Below are positions 1 to 7,630 of a stretch of DNA of 42,004 bases, in pieces. The stretch's first letter is position 1, and every line of letters starts with the position of its first letter. The translations under genes and the position numbers were made by a program. Source of the DNA: an uncultured Pelagibacteraceae bacterium (GTDB lineage: Bacteria; Pseudomonadota; Alphaproteobacteria; Pelagibacterales; Pelagibacteraceae); NCBI GenBank assembly GCA_902556825.1, contig CACDXO010000005.1, forward strand, positions 1-42,004. The letters run 5' to 3'. The notes under the pieces were generated by a model, which ran no database searches, was not told the DNA's origin, and saw only the letters and a program-made list of their open reading frames with translations.

Positions 1-429
1 AAAAAAAACTGCTATAAGCGGAATTGCAATAAAAAAAGTTACTAAAACAGATAAAACTCGAATAGTATCACTTTTATAATAATCATAATACATTTCACCC
101 GGTGTAATATATCCAAATTTTCTACTTAACATCCACTGACGCTTAAAAAAAAATATACTTCCAAGCGGTACTGTTATTGCAATAAAAGCTGTTCCTACAT
201 ATTGAAAACCATCATTAAAAATTAAATTTGTTTGGGATATTACTGTTAAACCTGAAAAAGTGGCTGCTGTTGCGGCAAAGAAAAAAACCCAAGAAGAAAC
301 ATTTCTATTTGCTAAATAAAATTTTTCTGGACTATCAGAATTATAATTAGATCCTCTTACGCCCCAAAAAAAACAAAATGCAGCATAAACTAATATAAAT
401 ATTAATAACCAAAGAGATTTTTCGGACAT
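1..429 (-). CDS. Sodium:solute symporter (SSS family), N-terminal part; cut by window edge
   Basis: Inner-membrane Na+-coupled symporter. I translated 143 in-frame codons from an ATG at 427-429 to the window edge; the rest lies outside. The N-terminus has a first membrane helix (about residues 5-23), then a loop with EKFYLANRNVSSW, which resembles the F-x-x-A-x-R segment of SSS transporters, then helices around 45-65 and 70-92. A ribosome site (AAAGGA) sits 5 nt before the ATG. It is the last visible gene of the minus-strand rhodopsin-flotillin-amidase cluster, 14 bp after the 122-aa gene, so co-transcription is likely. By context it may import the substrate or a product of the amidase; this is inference, as SSS members carry many solutes. 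Confidence 0.75.
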   Translation of the reverse strand, partial: MSEKSLWLLIFILVYAAFCFFWGVRGSNYNSDSPEKFYLANRNVSSWVFFFAATAATFSGLTVISQTNLIFNDGFQYVGTAFIAITVPLGSIFFFKRQWMLSRKFGYITPGEMYYDYYKSDTIRVLSVLVTFFIAIPLIAVFF

Positions 430-443
430 TTAATCCTTTCACT

Positions 444-812
444 TTAGGTACAACGCATTGGCGCTGACTCGCCACGCTCTTTTTTAATTCTTTCTGCTTC
501 TTCCTGTGCTTTTTCAATTGAACTAAAAACTTTATCTTCAAACAAAATAAAAGGCTTTGCTCTATCGGCATTAAGTTGCGCCACACACCATTCTTTGCCA
601 GGTTTTGTACACATTACCATATATGCTCCTGGTATAGGTCCATAACGTCTATTGTTTAATGTAAAAAGACACTTAGCAAGTTCAGTTAATTTATCTTCAT
701 CTAAATTTCCTAAAGCATTCTTTTCTAATTCATTCAAAGGTGTAACATTGTCAGATCCTAGTACACTTTTACCGCCAGTTCCTTCTGGTCTTGTAAATTG
801 AGGTTTGTTCAT
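444..812 (-). CDS. Small protein, possible accessory subunit of the dimethylformamidase-like enzyme
   Basis: 122 aa, no signal peptide or membrane segment. I do not recognise a named family with certainty. Its C-terminal half (about 62-115) has the pattern Y-x-x-x-C-x-K, then R-x-x-P, then FSS followed by a charged helix. The 139-aa protein encoded at 3192-3611 has the same order of elements, so the two look like divergent copies of one domain. The start codon overlaps the stop of the 785-aa gene by one base (TAATG), which indicates translational coupling and suggests similar amounts of both proteins. Dimethylformamidase is known to have a small subunit of about 15 kDa, so a subunit role is plausible but unproven. 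Confidence 0.6.
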   Translation of the reverse strand: MNKPQFTRPEGTGGKSVLGSDNVTPLNELEKNALGNLDEDKLTELAKCLFTLNNRRYGPIPGAYMVMCTKPGKEWCVAQLNADRAKPFILFEDKVFSSIEKAQEEAERIKKERGESAPMRCT

Positions 813-3169
813 TATGGTAATGGCCCTTCTTTTAAAAATCCTTTGATTGCATTCTCTAAAATTTTTGAAACATTATTGTTATAATTGTTATAAGATAAAC
901 TTCCACACCAAGATAATGAACCTGGAGCAAACAAAGCTCCATCGTTTGGAGTTTTGTAATAAATCATGTCAGCTCTTACCATTGGGTTTTCGGTACCTCC
1001 GCCGTAGAAACCTCTTACGGTAAAATGAATTTCCTCATTAACTTGCATCATTAAGTTTGTATGATTTTCAGATCTAGCTAACAAATATGCATTATGGGGA
1101 GTTCCAAACTCTAAATCATATCTATCAAGTTCTAAACCAGCCGCTCCTCCTCCTACTAAGCCAAAATCTCCAATAACTTCATCTTCACCAACTCCATCAA
1201 AAATCCATGAACACTCTGGTCTTTTGCTATCAGGACATCTTTTATAATATGAACTGACATCAAAACCATAAGCTGTAAAAGTTAATCCGCAAACCTTTGA
1301 TGGTATTCTTCCTCTTGCTCTCCACATTCCTCCATATTTTCCATCAAAAGCATTATTGTATTCTCCTGGATTAGCAGTCCATGCTCGTGTTCCTGCTTCA
1401 CCTTTTCTTACTTCAATTATATTTGGATTGTCAGGGTGGTATTCGCTTATCCAATAAAATCCATCAGAGCCTAAATAAATCCATCTTCCACCATTTAATT
1501 GATATTGTTCATAAGCTGCTAACATTTTTTCTGAGCTATATTCTGGATGCGAACCTGTTAAAACACATTTATATCGATTTAATAGTTCTACTCCTTCTAA
1601 ATGCAAATCCTCATCAGTCACTACATCAAAATCAATTTTTTTTTCTTCCAACCAGTCAGTTAAATGTAAATCTGCATTTAATTGCCAAAGTGAAGGTGAT
1701 AACCAGTGCCTATATTTAGGTCTCATGTTTAAAATTGGTCTTAATCTAGAAGAGATGGCTACACCACTACCATCAGAATGCTTAGAATATGTTGATAAAC
1801 CATACTCTCTATGTTCATTTAAATATAAATCTGATGCAGCTAATACTGGAACTTTTCCTGCTAACAATTGTGCTACAACTGAATTTGTTCCTAGATTGTC
1901 GTTGGAATATGCTAAATAACTATTTGTAGGTAATACAAAGCAAAGTTTAGATGTTGATTTTCCTTTTGGTGGTTTTATTACAAAAGGAATAAAATCCTCT
2001 GTTTCTGCAGATTCTTCACCATTAATTCTTAATCTTGCAGCGTAAACTCCACTTCGAATTATATCAGGAATTTTAAATGTAAAGTCTACATCCCATCTTG
2101 CATCATCTATATCATCATCATGAAAATGAATTGCACCATATTCCTCTGGTTTGTGATGAAAAACCATTTCATCTGCAGTCCAATTATAACCTGTCATAGC
2201 TCTACAAGGTAAATTAATAATAAATCCGTTTAAATGATTAGATGTGGTATCAATTATATAAGTAGAGGCTATATTTTTTGTTATATTTGAATGAAAGTCC
2301 CACGCTCCTACTACTTCTGATCTAAGTTCAGATGTACATCCACTGTATCCTCTTGCCAAAGATTCTATCTCAGATTTCGATAAAGCTTTTTTACTCAGTC
2401 TTGGTCTATCTATTTTACCATTATAAGTTAATGTTTGCTCTGGTAATTCAATTGGACTTAAAGCTTCTTTATAATGTCCGCCATGGATATGTCTTCCTGA
2501 TCTATCGTTAAGAGTACATGCTGCCATTAAAAAAGGTGCATCATTAGCTCTAGGTTTTAAATTATTTACTGTCTCAACATAAGAAGTTGTTTCATCTGCA
2601 GGATGAAGTAAGGACATTCCTAAGCCGCCATTTGTAGGTGTTACACAAGGTTCTTGATAAAGTTTTAATTTTCCTGTCTCAGCGTCGTAAGTAGCTGCAA
2701 CTAAATACCAAACTTTTCTCATTAATTCTTTTTCACTCGAAAGTGTCGTAATCTGGCCTCCTCCATCTCCAATCATGACTGATAAACATTTGTTCTCATC
2801 TATAAAAAGACCAAAGCCACTTTTAGTTTTATCATTCCATTTAGTTAAAATTCCTTGTTTACCTTTTTCTGGAGTTGTCGGAAAAATATATGCTTGTAGG
2901 GTAAAGCTAGTTGTATTTAATCTATCATCTTGAGGTATTACTACATACGAACCACCATGAATTCTTTGATTTCTTCCTTGAAAAGTTCTGTTGCATTCAG
3001 CTCCAATTTCTTCATCTTTGTAACCAGGACCTTCGGGATTGGTATCTCCATGAATAAGTCTTACAATTTGAACATCATAGTTTTCGTTCTTTTCAGCATT
3101 AACATAAAACTTAATTTCCTCACCAGGAAAGGCTTGGTACTTATCGCTATAGCCAGTAATTCTTAACAT
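812..3169 (-). CDS. N,N-dimethylformamidase large-subunit-like iron amidohydrolase
   Basis: 785 aa, close to the roughly 760 aa of known dimethylformamidase (DMFase) large subunits, which hydrolyse N,N-dimethylformamide to dimethylamine and formate. The N-terminal part (about 75-290) looks like a LamG/concanavalin-like domain and the C-terminal part (about 400-740) is the catalytic domain. Paracoccus DMFase uses mononuclear iron held by two Tyr and one Glu (Y399, Y440, E521 as I recall). Here Y421 (in NSYLAYSND), Y461 (in GLSTYSKHSDG) and E543 (in GSHPEY) lie at nearly constant offsets of 21-22 residues, so the iron site appears intact. GAGG sits 9 nt before the ATG. The natural substrate in the sea may be another formamide or N-methylated amide. 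No signal peptide, so probably cytoplasmic. Confidence 0.82.
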   Translation of the reverse strand: MLRITGYSDKYQAFPGEEIKFYVNAEKNENYDVQIVRLIHGDTNPEGPGYKDEEIGAECNRTFQGRNQRIHGGSYVVIPQDDRLNTTSFTLQAYIFPTTPEKGKQGILTKWNDKTKSGFGLFIDENKCLSVMIGDGGGQITTLSSEKELMRKVWYLVAATYDAETGKLKLYQEPCVTPTNGGLGMSLLHPADETTSYVETVNNLKPRANDAPFLMAACTLNDRSGRHIHGGHYKEALSPIELPEQTLTYNGKIDRPRLSKKALSKSEIESLARGYSGCTSELRSEVVGAWDFHSNITKNIASTYIIDTTSNHLNGFIINLPCRAMTGYNWTADEMVFHHKPEEYGAIHFHDDDIDDARWDVDFTFKIPDIIRSGVYAARLRINGEESAETEDFIPFVIKPPKGKSTSKLCFVLPTNSYLAYSNDNLGTNSVVAQLLAGKVPVLAASDLYLNEHREYGLSTYSKHSDGSGVAISSRLRPILNMRPKYRHWLSPSLWQLNADLHLTDWLEEKKIDFDVVTDEDLHLEGVELLNRYKCVLTGSHPEYSSEKMLAAYEQYQLNGGRWIYLGSDGFYWISEYHPDNPNIIEVRKGEAGTRAWTANPGEYNNAFDGKYGGMWRARGRIPSKVCGLTFTAYGFDVSSYYKRCPDSKRPECSWIFDGVGEDEVIGDFGLVGGGAAGLELDRYDLEFGTPHNAYLLARSENHTNLMMQVNEEIHFTVRGFYGGGTENPMVRADMIYYKTPNDGALFAPGSLSWCGSLSYNNYNNNVSKILENAIKGFLKEGPLP

Positions 3170-3191
3170 TATAAAAACCTCAATAAATTAA

Positions 3192-3611
3192 TCATCCACC
3201 GTGCCTTTCAAGTAAATCTACAACTCTTTTTAAAAATATTGCATGTTCACATGCTTCTTCTGAAGAGAATGACTCTTCTAAAATTTCTACAGGTTGGCCT
3301 CTTACTCCGGTTACAATTCCAATTCTATAGTCTTCAAAATCTTTTTTACATATAGTTACATACTTTTTGATATGCATTGGTTGTCTTCTAAGTTTGTCTA
3401 AAACTATTTGTAATTCTTTACTATGTTCAACCATTGGCTGACCTTTATGAGGTTGCGCAGCTTTACCAACTGGACATGCTCTGTGTTCTTCAATTAACTT
3501 GTTTCGCATTTTTTCATCTCTTAGTAGAGGTAAAACATATTTTTCAGTTATAAAATCATCAGTGCTAGTATGTCCTAGATCTAGCTGAACACCTGTTTTA
3601 TCTTTTTTCAT
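3192..3611 (-). CDS. Small protein upstream of the amidase, candidate DMFase-like small subunit
   Basis: 139 aa, soluble, no clear named family. It lies 22 bp before the large amidase gene, matching the small-then-large order of DMFase genes. The N-terminal half carries RACPVGKAAQPHKGQP (about 44-59). The C-terminal half (about 83-137) has YVTICKKD, RGQPVEI and FSSEEACEHA, the same layout as in the 122-aa protein encoded on the other side of the large subunit gene. AGAGG stands 7 nt before the ATG. A subunit function is inferred from position, size and the shared domain; the sequence does not prove it. Confidence 0.6.
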   Translation of the reverse strand: MKKDKTGVQLDLGHTSTDDFITEKYVLPLLRDEKMRNKLIEEHRACPVGKAAQPHKGQPMVEHSKELQIVLDKLRRQPMHIKKYVTICKKDFEDYRIGIVTGVRGQPVEILEESFSSEEACEHAIFLKRVVDLLERHGG

Positions 3612-3632
3612 ATTTAACCTCTTCGTTAATAC

Positions 3633-4487
3633 TTACTTGTTAGTTCTTTCTTGAATTATTTTTAAAGCCTCAATCAAATAAACCCTAAATACTTCATGAT
3701 TTTCACTCATTGGGAAATGTCCAATATCGGTCATTTCTATATAAACACCTCCTTTTATCTGCCTTGCTGTATTTTCTGTTGCTTCTGGAGGAGTTAAGTA
3801 ATCATAAGTACCCGTTAACATTATTACTGGACATTTATGTCCATCAATATTTTTTAATTCATTTCTCAAATCGTGATCAACTGAATAAAAGTATAAATCT
3901 CCTTTAAATGCCTCTGACCCTTGAGTGTAGTAATGCCAAGTCAACCATCTATCTTTATCTGGTGATTGTGGTGCCATTAGATCCCAAGTTCCACTTGCAC
4001 AAACCTGTGCAGCATTAGCGTGTGGATGTCTCCACCAGTCCAAGTAAAATCCTGGAGCGTAATCAGCAGCCTCAACTGGTATAACTGCTCTAAATTTATT
4101 TGGATGTCTTAAAGCAAGTTGCAGAGCTACATTGCCTCCAAATGAAGATCCCATAAATATTGGATCTTTTAAATTTAAAGCTTCACATAATTTCACAATA
4201 AAATTACAATAATGTTCTGCAGTTAATTTATACTCTTCTTTCCACCATTCTTTATTGTGTGGTGGGTCAGATTTACCATGTCTAGGTAAATCATACGCTA
4301 TAACATTATAATTTTTTGTTATTTCTTCATCTTCTAAAAGTCCTCGCCACTGGTGGTTATGACATCCAGCTGTGTGCTGACAAACTAAAGGAATTCCTTT
4401 TCCGTTTTGTAAATAGAAAACTTTGTATTCACAGTCATCTACTTCTATAGTTACATAACGTCCTACAACATCGTGGTGCTTTACCAT
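3633..4487 (-). CDS. Alpha/beta-fold hydrolase
   Basis: 284 aa, standard length for a single-domain alpha/beta hydrolase. The oxyanion-side motif is near QHTAG (37-41), the nucleophile elbow is GSSFG (113-117, Ser115), the acid is probably Asp229 in TGTYDY, and the His is H257 in DIGHFPMSE. A cap region lies between about 140 and 210 and is rich in Trp and His. No signal peptide, so cytoplasmic. AAAGGGAG lies 7-8 nt before the ATG. It sits between the SCP2-like gene and the small amidase-associated gene, all on the minus strand, so it probably acts on the same substrate or product set, perhaps as an esterase or second amidase. Specificity cannot be read from the sequence. Confidence 0.85.
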   Translation of the reverse strand: MVKHHDVVGRYVTIEVDDCEYKVFYLQNGKGIPLVCQHTAGCHNHQWRGLLEDEEITKNYNVIAYDLPRHGKSDPPHNKEWWKEEYKLTAEHYCNFIVKLCEALNLKDPIFMGSSFGGNVALQLALRHPNKFRAVIPVEAADYAPGFYLDWWRHPHANAAQVCASGTWDLMAPQSPDKDRWLTWHYYTQGSEAFKGDLYFYSVDHDLRNELKNIDGHKCPVIMLTGTYDYLTPPEATENTARQIKGGVYIEMTDIGHFPMSENHEVFRVYLIEALKIIQERTNK

Positions 4488-4518
4488 TTAATTTCTCCCT
4501 TTAAATTAAAATATCTCA

Positions 4519-4908
4519 TTAAACTGGAACTCCTGTTTTTCTTAATAGTTCAAATTGAACTGTAAAATTTCTTAAATTTTTCATTAAAATTAAGTGATTG
4601 CCTTCAATTTTTAGATCTTTTAAAAAGCTTGCAGACCATATTCCATGATACATGGGCTTGGGCATGGGTTGTCCAAATTCTCTCCATGTTTGTGCTGAAG
4701 CTCTTAAAGCAAAATCATATGGATCTAATGGAGATGGACTCGTATTAATATTTTTTACTTTACCATCATGCATTTCAATTATTACTTTTGCTTTTTCCAT
4801 ATCAAACATAAAAGAGCATGTGTAATATTTTGCCATGGCTTTAATGGTTTCATCACCATTTGTAAGATCTTCATATTTTTTTGCCCAATTTTCTATTTCT
4901 GTGCTCAT
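4519..4908 (-). CDS. SCP2-like (sterol carrier/lipid-binding fold) protein
   Basis: 129 aa. The pattern of a hydrophobic beta sheet around MFDMEKAKVIIEMHDGKV (34-51), then DFALRASAQTWREFGQP and a C-terminal helix-strand ending in FELLRKTGVPV, resembles the small SCP2-type proteins found beside aromatic- and hydrocarbon-degradation genes. Such domains bind lipids or other hydrophobic ligands. No signal peptide. There is no obvious ribosome site before the ATG; the 73 bp upstream contain a mini-ORF that overlaps the flotillin stop, so translation may depend on coupling. Together with flotillin it gives the cluster a membrane/lipid theme. Family assignment is by pattern and moderately certain. 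Confidence 0.6.
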   Translation of the reverse strand: MSTEIENWAKKYEDLTNGDETIKAMAKYYTCSFMFDMEKAKVIIEMHDGKVKNINTSPSPLDPYDFALRASAQTWREFGQPMPKPMYHGIWSASFLKDLKIEGNHLILMKNLRNFTVQFELLRKTGVPV

Positions 4909-4925
4909 AAAATATTTAATTTAAA

Positions 4926-4985
4926 TTATTTGTTTTTTGGATTATTGGCTCCTTTTAAATTTTTTGCATCTTCACCAAAGTTCAT
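4926..4985 (-). CDS. Possible 19-aa microprotein coupled to flotillin
   Basis: The ATG overlaps the flotillin stop (ATGA arrangement) and opens a 19-codon frame, MNFGEDAKNLKGANNPKNK, ending in TAA before the SCP2-like gene. The peptide is hydrophilic and basic. The overlap and a base composition richer in G and C than nearby spacers hint at real coding, but an ORF this short can arise by chance and I know no family for it. Confidence 0.3.
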   Translation of the reverse strand: MNFGEDAKNLKGANNPKNK

Positions 4986-6913
4986 ATGATAATCTTTTTT
5001 GGATTTCCATAATCACCAAGGATATTTCGGATGTTACTAATTTCTCCAGGATTCATTCCAATTTCTTTAAGAAGGCTATCTAAAAATGGTTGATGAGCTC
5101 TATATCTTAAAGCTGAACTAACTACATTATCTGCCAAGTTTCCTCCTCCACTTTTAGATCCACCAGAAGTACCTGATCCGCCACCTCCTGAAGGTGAAAC
5201 ACTTGTTCCGCTAAATCCAGGAAGACCGCTGACATCAACAATTTTAATGTCACCAATGTTTGCCATGGGTTTAACGCTTTCTCTAATAATTGATTCAATT
5301 TTTTCAGCAAGTTTTATTCTTAATGCACTTCTTCTATTTGCATCGCTTCTCACGTTCTCAGCAAGATTTAAAGCTTCTTTACCTGCAGCATCTATTTCGT
5401 ATCTTAGTTTAGCAGCCATAGTTGCATGTTTATCTTGTTCAGCTTTTGCAGATGCCTCAATTACATCTACTTGTTTAATTCCTTCAGCTTTTTCAATGTA
5501 TCTAGTTGAATTAGCTCTTTCTTCAGCTTCTACAGCTTTGGCTCTGGTATTTTGTTCCTCAGCTTTTGATGCAAGAACTTCTTTAGATTTTTCAATTATC
5601 TCTAACTCTTTTTGGTGTTCCTCAATTTGCAACCTCTTAGCCTTTTCAATATCTAAAGTTCTAACTTCTTTTTCTGATTCAATTCTATGTGAATCTATAT
5701 TTCTCTGCTGAGCAATTTTAGCATTTTTAATTTCTTGTTCAGAAATTATTTGTGCTTCCTCAGCTTCTTTTTGTCTTTCTGATTGCTCTTTTATTATTGA
5801 TGTTTTTTCTTGAGCTCGTTTAATATCAACTAATCTTTGTTTTTCTAAACGTGCATATTCACTTTCTTTATCTAAATTTAAAATCTTAACTTCAGTTTCA
5901 AGATCTTTTTGTCTTATATCAAGAGCTGAATTTTTTTCTAATTCATTTTGTTCTTTTCGTCTCTTTTCGATTTCCTCAATCAATCTTGTTTCCGTAAGTT
6001 TTCTTTCAACTTCAATAACTTGATTTTGAGAAATTTTTGCAACTTCAATTGCCTCTTGGCTTTTTATTTCTGCTTCTTCTGCTTCTCTTTCTTTTTCTGC
6101 TCTTTGTTTTATTGACTCAGTTTTTTCGTTAGCCTTTTGAATAGAAACTTCTCTTTCCTGTTTAAATTTTGAAAACTCTTCATTTTTTTTAATTTCTAAT
6201 TCTTTTTGAATTGTTTCTAAATTCTTATTTTCAATAGAAATCTTTGTATCTTGAGTAATATCATTTCTTTTCTTTTTTCTAGTTTCAATTTGTTCAGTCA
6301 GTTGTGTTAAACCTTGTGAGTCAAAAGTATTAGCTGGATTAAATTGTTCTATTGGAGTTTGGTCCAAAGAAATTATTGAAACCGTTTCTAATGCTAAACC
6401 TGTATGACCAATTGATCCGTCAGCAATTTTTGTAACTTCTTTTACAAACTGTCCTCTATTCTCTTGTATTTCATCTAGAGTCATTTTTGCTGCAACCTCT
6501 CCTAATGCATCTGCGAAACGTCCCTGAACTACTTCTCTTAAATGTTCAGGATCGAGTGTTCTATTACCTAAAGTTTGTGCAGCAGTTGAAACAGCTCTTG
6601 GATCAGGTGGAACTTTTGTAAAAAATTCCGTAACAAGCTCTGCTCTCATTCTATCTTTTGTTATCAAAGATTTATCGCCTCCTCTTTTTATAGTAATACT
6701 TAATGTTCGCATACCTACTTGGGTGATATTATGAATAATTGGTAAAACAAATGCACCGCCGGATATAACAACTTTCTCCCCGAGCATTCCTGTTCTTACA
6801 AAAGAAACTTCTTTCGAAGATCTTCTGTATAGCCAATGCAATAAATAAACTATAATCGCTATTGCAAGTGCTAATAAAATTATCGCTGCTATTATATCTG
6901 CTCCTCTAGTCAT
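4982..6913 (-). CDS. Flotillin/SPFH-domain membrane microdomain scaffold
   Basis: 643 aa, YqiK/FloT-like. An N-terminal membrane helix (about 7-29) is followed by RRSSKEVSFVRTG and a PHB/SPFH domain (about 33-200, including GGAFVLPIIHNITQVGMRTL). A very long charged coiled coil spans about 205-500, made of Glu/Lys-rich near-repeats such as EKTESIKQRAEKEREAEEA and EKTSIIKEQSERQKEAEEA. A Gly/Ser linker (about 575-600) and a short hydrophilic tail end the protein. Flotillins oligomerise at the membrane and organise lipid microdomains. A strong AAGGAGGA lies about 7 nt before the ATG, and the gene follows the rhodopsin by 18 bp, so the two are surely co-transcribed. A rhodopsin partner is implied by this linkage. 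Confidence 0.95.
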   Translation of the reverse strand: MTRGADIIAAIILLALAIAIIVYLLHWLYRRSSKEVSFVRTGMLGEKVVISGGAFVLPIIHNITQVGMRTLSITIKRGGDKSLITKDRMRAELVTEFFTKVPPDPRAVSTAAQTLGNRTLDPEHLREVVQGRFADALGEVAAKMTLDEIQENRGQFVKEVTKIADGSIGHTGLALETVSIISLDQTPIEQFNPANTFDSQGLTQLTEQIETRKKKRNDITQDTKISIENKNLETIQKELEIKKNEEFSKFKQEREVSIQKANEKTESIKQRAEKEREAEEAEIKSQEAIEVAKISQNQVIEVERKLTETRLIEEIEKRRKEQNELEKNSALDIRQKDLETEVKILNLDKESEYARLEKQRLVDIKRAQEKTSIIKEQSERQKEAEEAQIISEQEIKNAKIAQQRNIDSHRIESEKEVRTLDIEKAKRLQIEEHQKELEIIEKSKEVLASKAEEQNTRAKAVEAEERANSTRYIEKAEGIKQVDVIEASAKAEQDKHATMAAKLRYEIDAAGKEALNLAENVRSDANRRSALRIKLAEKIESIIRESVKPMANIGDIKIVDVSGLPGFSGTSVSPSGGGGSGTSGGSKSGGGNLADNVVSSALRYRAHQPFLDSLLKEIGMNPGEISNIRNILGDYGNPKKIII

Positions 6914-6931
6914 AATTGTTCCTCCTTAAAT

Positions 6932-7630
6932 CTAAGTACCTTTCTGTGTGTCTTGTTTTGCTGCGCTATAAATTATCATTCCAAATATTATTTTATTTAA
7001 AAAATCAGCCAGGTTATAAATTACATTTAGACTATTTATGTTTGCTCCTCCCGCCAGATGTTCAATAAAATATCCGATATGATAAATTGAAAAACCTATT
7101 GTTATAATTAGTCTATTTGCAAAAAAAGCCATTTGAACATTTTCGTTACCACAAGAAGCATTTTTTCTTCCTGTGTCGCCCATATAAAGTTCACCAATTA
7201 TGTATAACCACCCAACTATACCAACCAAAAATCCTAGAGTTACACTCATGTAACCATAAGCTCCTAGAAGTTGAGCAATAACCCAAACTAAAGTTCCAAC
7301 TAACAAACGCCAAAACATTCCTCTTTTAATGTCGGTAACTGAATTTAGCATTACATAAAAAGTTAAAATAGTTAATGGGAAAGTAAGAAGCCAATCAATG
7401 TATCTTAGAGCAATTGGCGCTTGTCCATTTAATACCCATAAATTTTTTGCGTAGAAATAATGTATGGATGACATCAAAGCGATAACTCCAACAAGGTTCA
7501 TTACTGTAGCCCATCGATTTGATAATCGCCCTCTCTCTAAAAAGAAAAATATTGCTGCACCTATCATTGCAACAGAAATTAGCCAAAAAGATCCTCCGAC
7601 TATATCCTGTGGTAATAATAGCTTATTCAT
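6932..7630 (-). CDS. Flotillin-associated rhodopsin (FArhodopsin), divergent proteorhodopsin paralog with DTT motif
   Basis: 232 aa, seven-helix retinal-protein fold, no signal peptide. It aligns without gaps to green proteorhodopsin (GPR) from SFWL through RYIDWLLTFPL. Present: Arg76, Asp79 (GPR D97), Thr83 (T101), His57 (H75), Asp209 (D227) and the retinal-linking Lys213 (K231). Changed: the proton-donor position E108 is Thr90, giving DTT; the colour-tuning position 105 is Thr87; helix-F Trp197 is Phe180; and the following Tyr-Pro is Tyr183-His184. FArhodopsins with DTT motifs beside flotillin genes are a described clade in SAR11-like genomes, possibly with a reduced retinal pocket and no known function. 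An efficient proton pump is therefore unlikely. The nearest ribosome site (GGGAG) is 12 nt from the ATG, longer than usual. First gene of the operon. Confidence 0.93.
   Translation of the reverse strand: MNKLLLPQDIVGGSFWLISVAMIGAAIFFFLERGRLSNRWATVMNLVGVIALMSSIHYFYAKNLWVLNGQAPIALRYIDWLLTFPLTILTFYVMLNSVTDIKRGMFWRLLVGTLVWVIAQLLGAYGYMSVTLGFLVGIVGWLYIIGELYMGDTGRKNASCGNENVQMAFFANRLIITIGFSIYHIGYFIEHLAGGANINSLNVIYNLADFLNKIIFGMIIYSAAKQDTQKGT

Noticed and set aside
1381-1919. Plus-strand frames opposite the amidase gene.
   Set aside because: Antisense shadows of a clearly coding minus-strand gene.
5247-5711. Plus-strand 154-codon frame opposite the flotillin coiled coil.
   Set aside because: It is the antisense shadow of the Glu/Lys/Ala-rich coiled coil; Ser/Leu/Phe-rich translation, no ribosome site, no family.
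5122-6200. Coiled-coil near-repeats in the flotillin gene as DNA-level tandem repeats.
   Set aside because: Similarity is at protein heptad level (EKxxxIKxxxExxxEAEEA); the DNA copies have diverged.
6932-7630. Ordinary light-driven proton pump.
   Set aside because: The proton-donor Glu is Thr, and two retinal-pocket residues are replaced; flotillin linkage points to the FArhodopsin clade.
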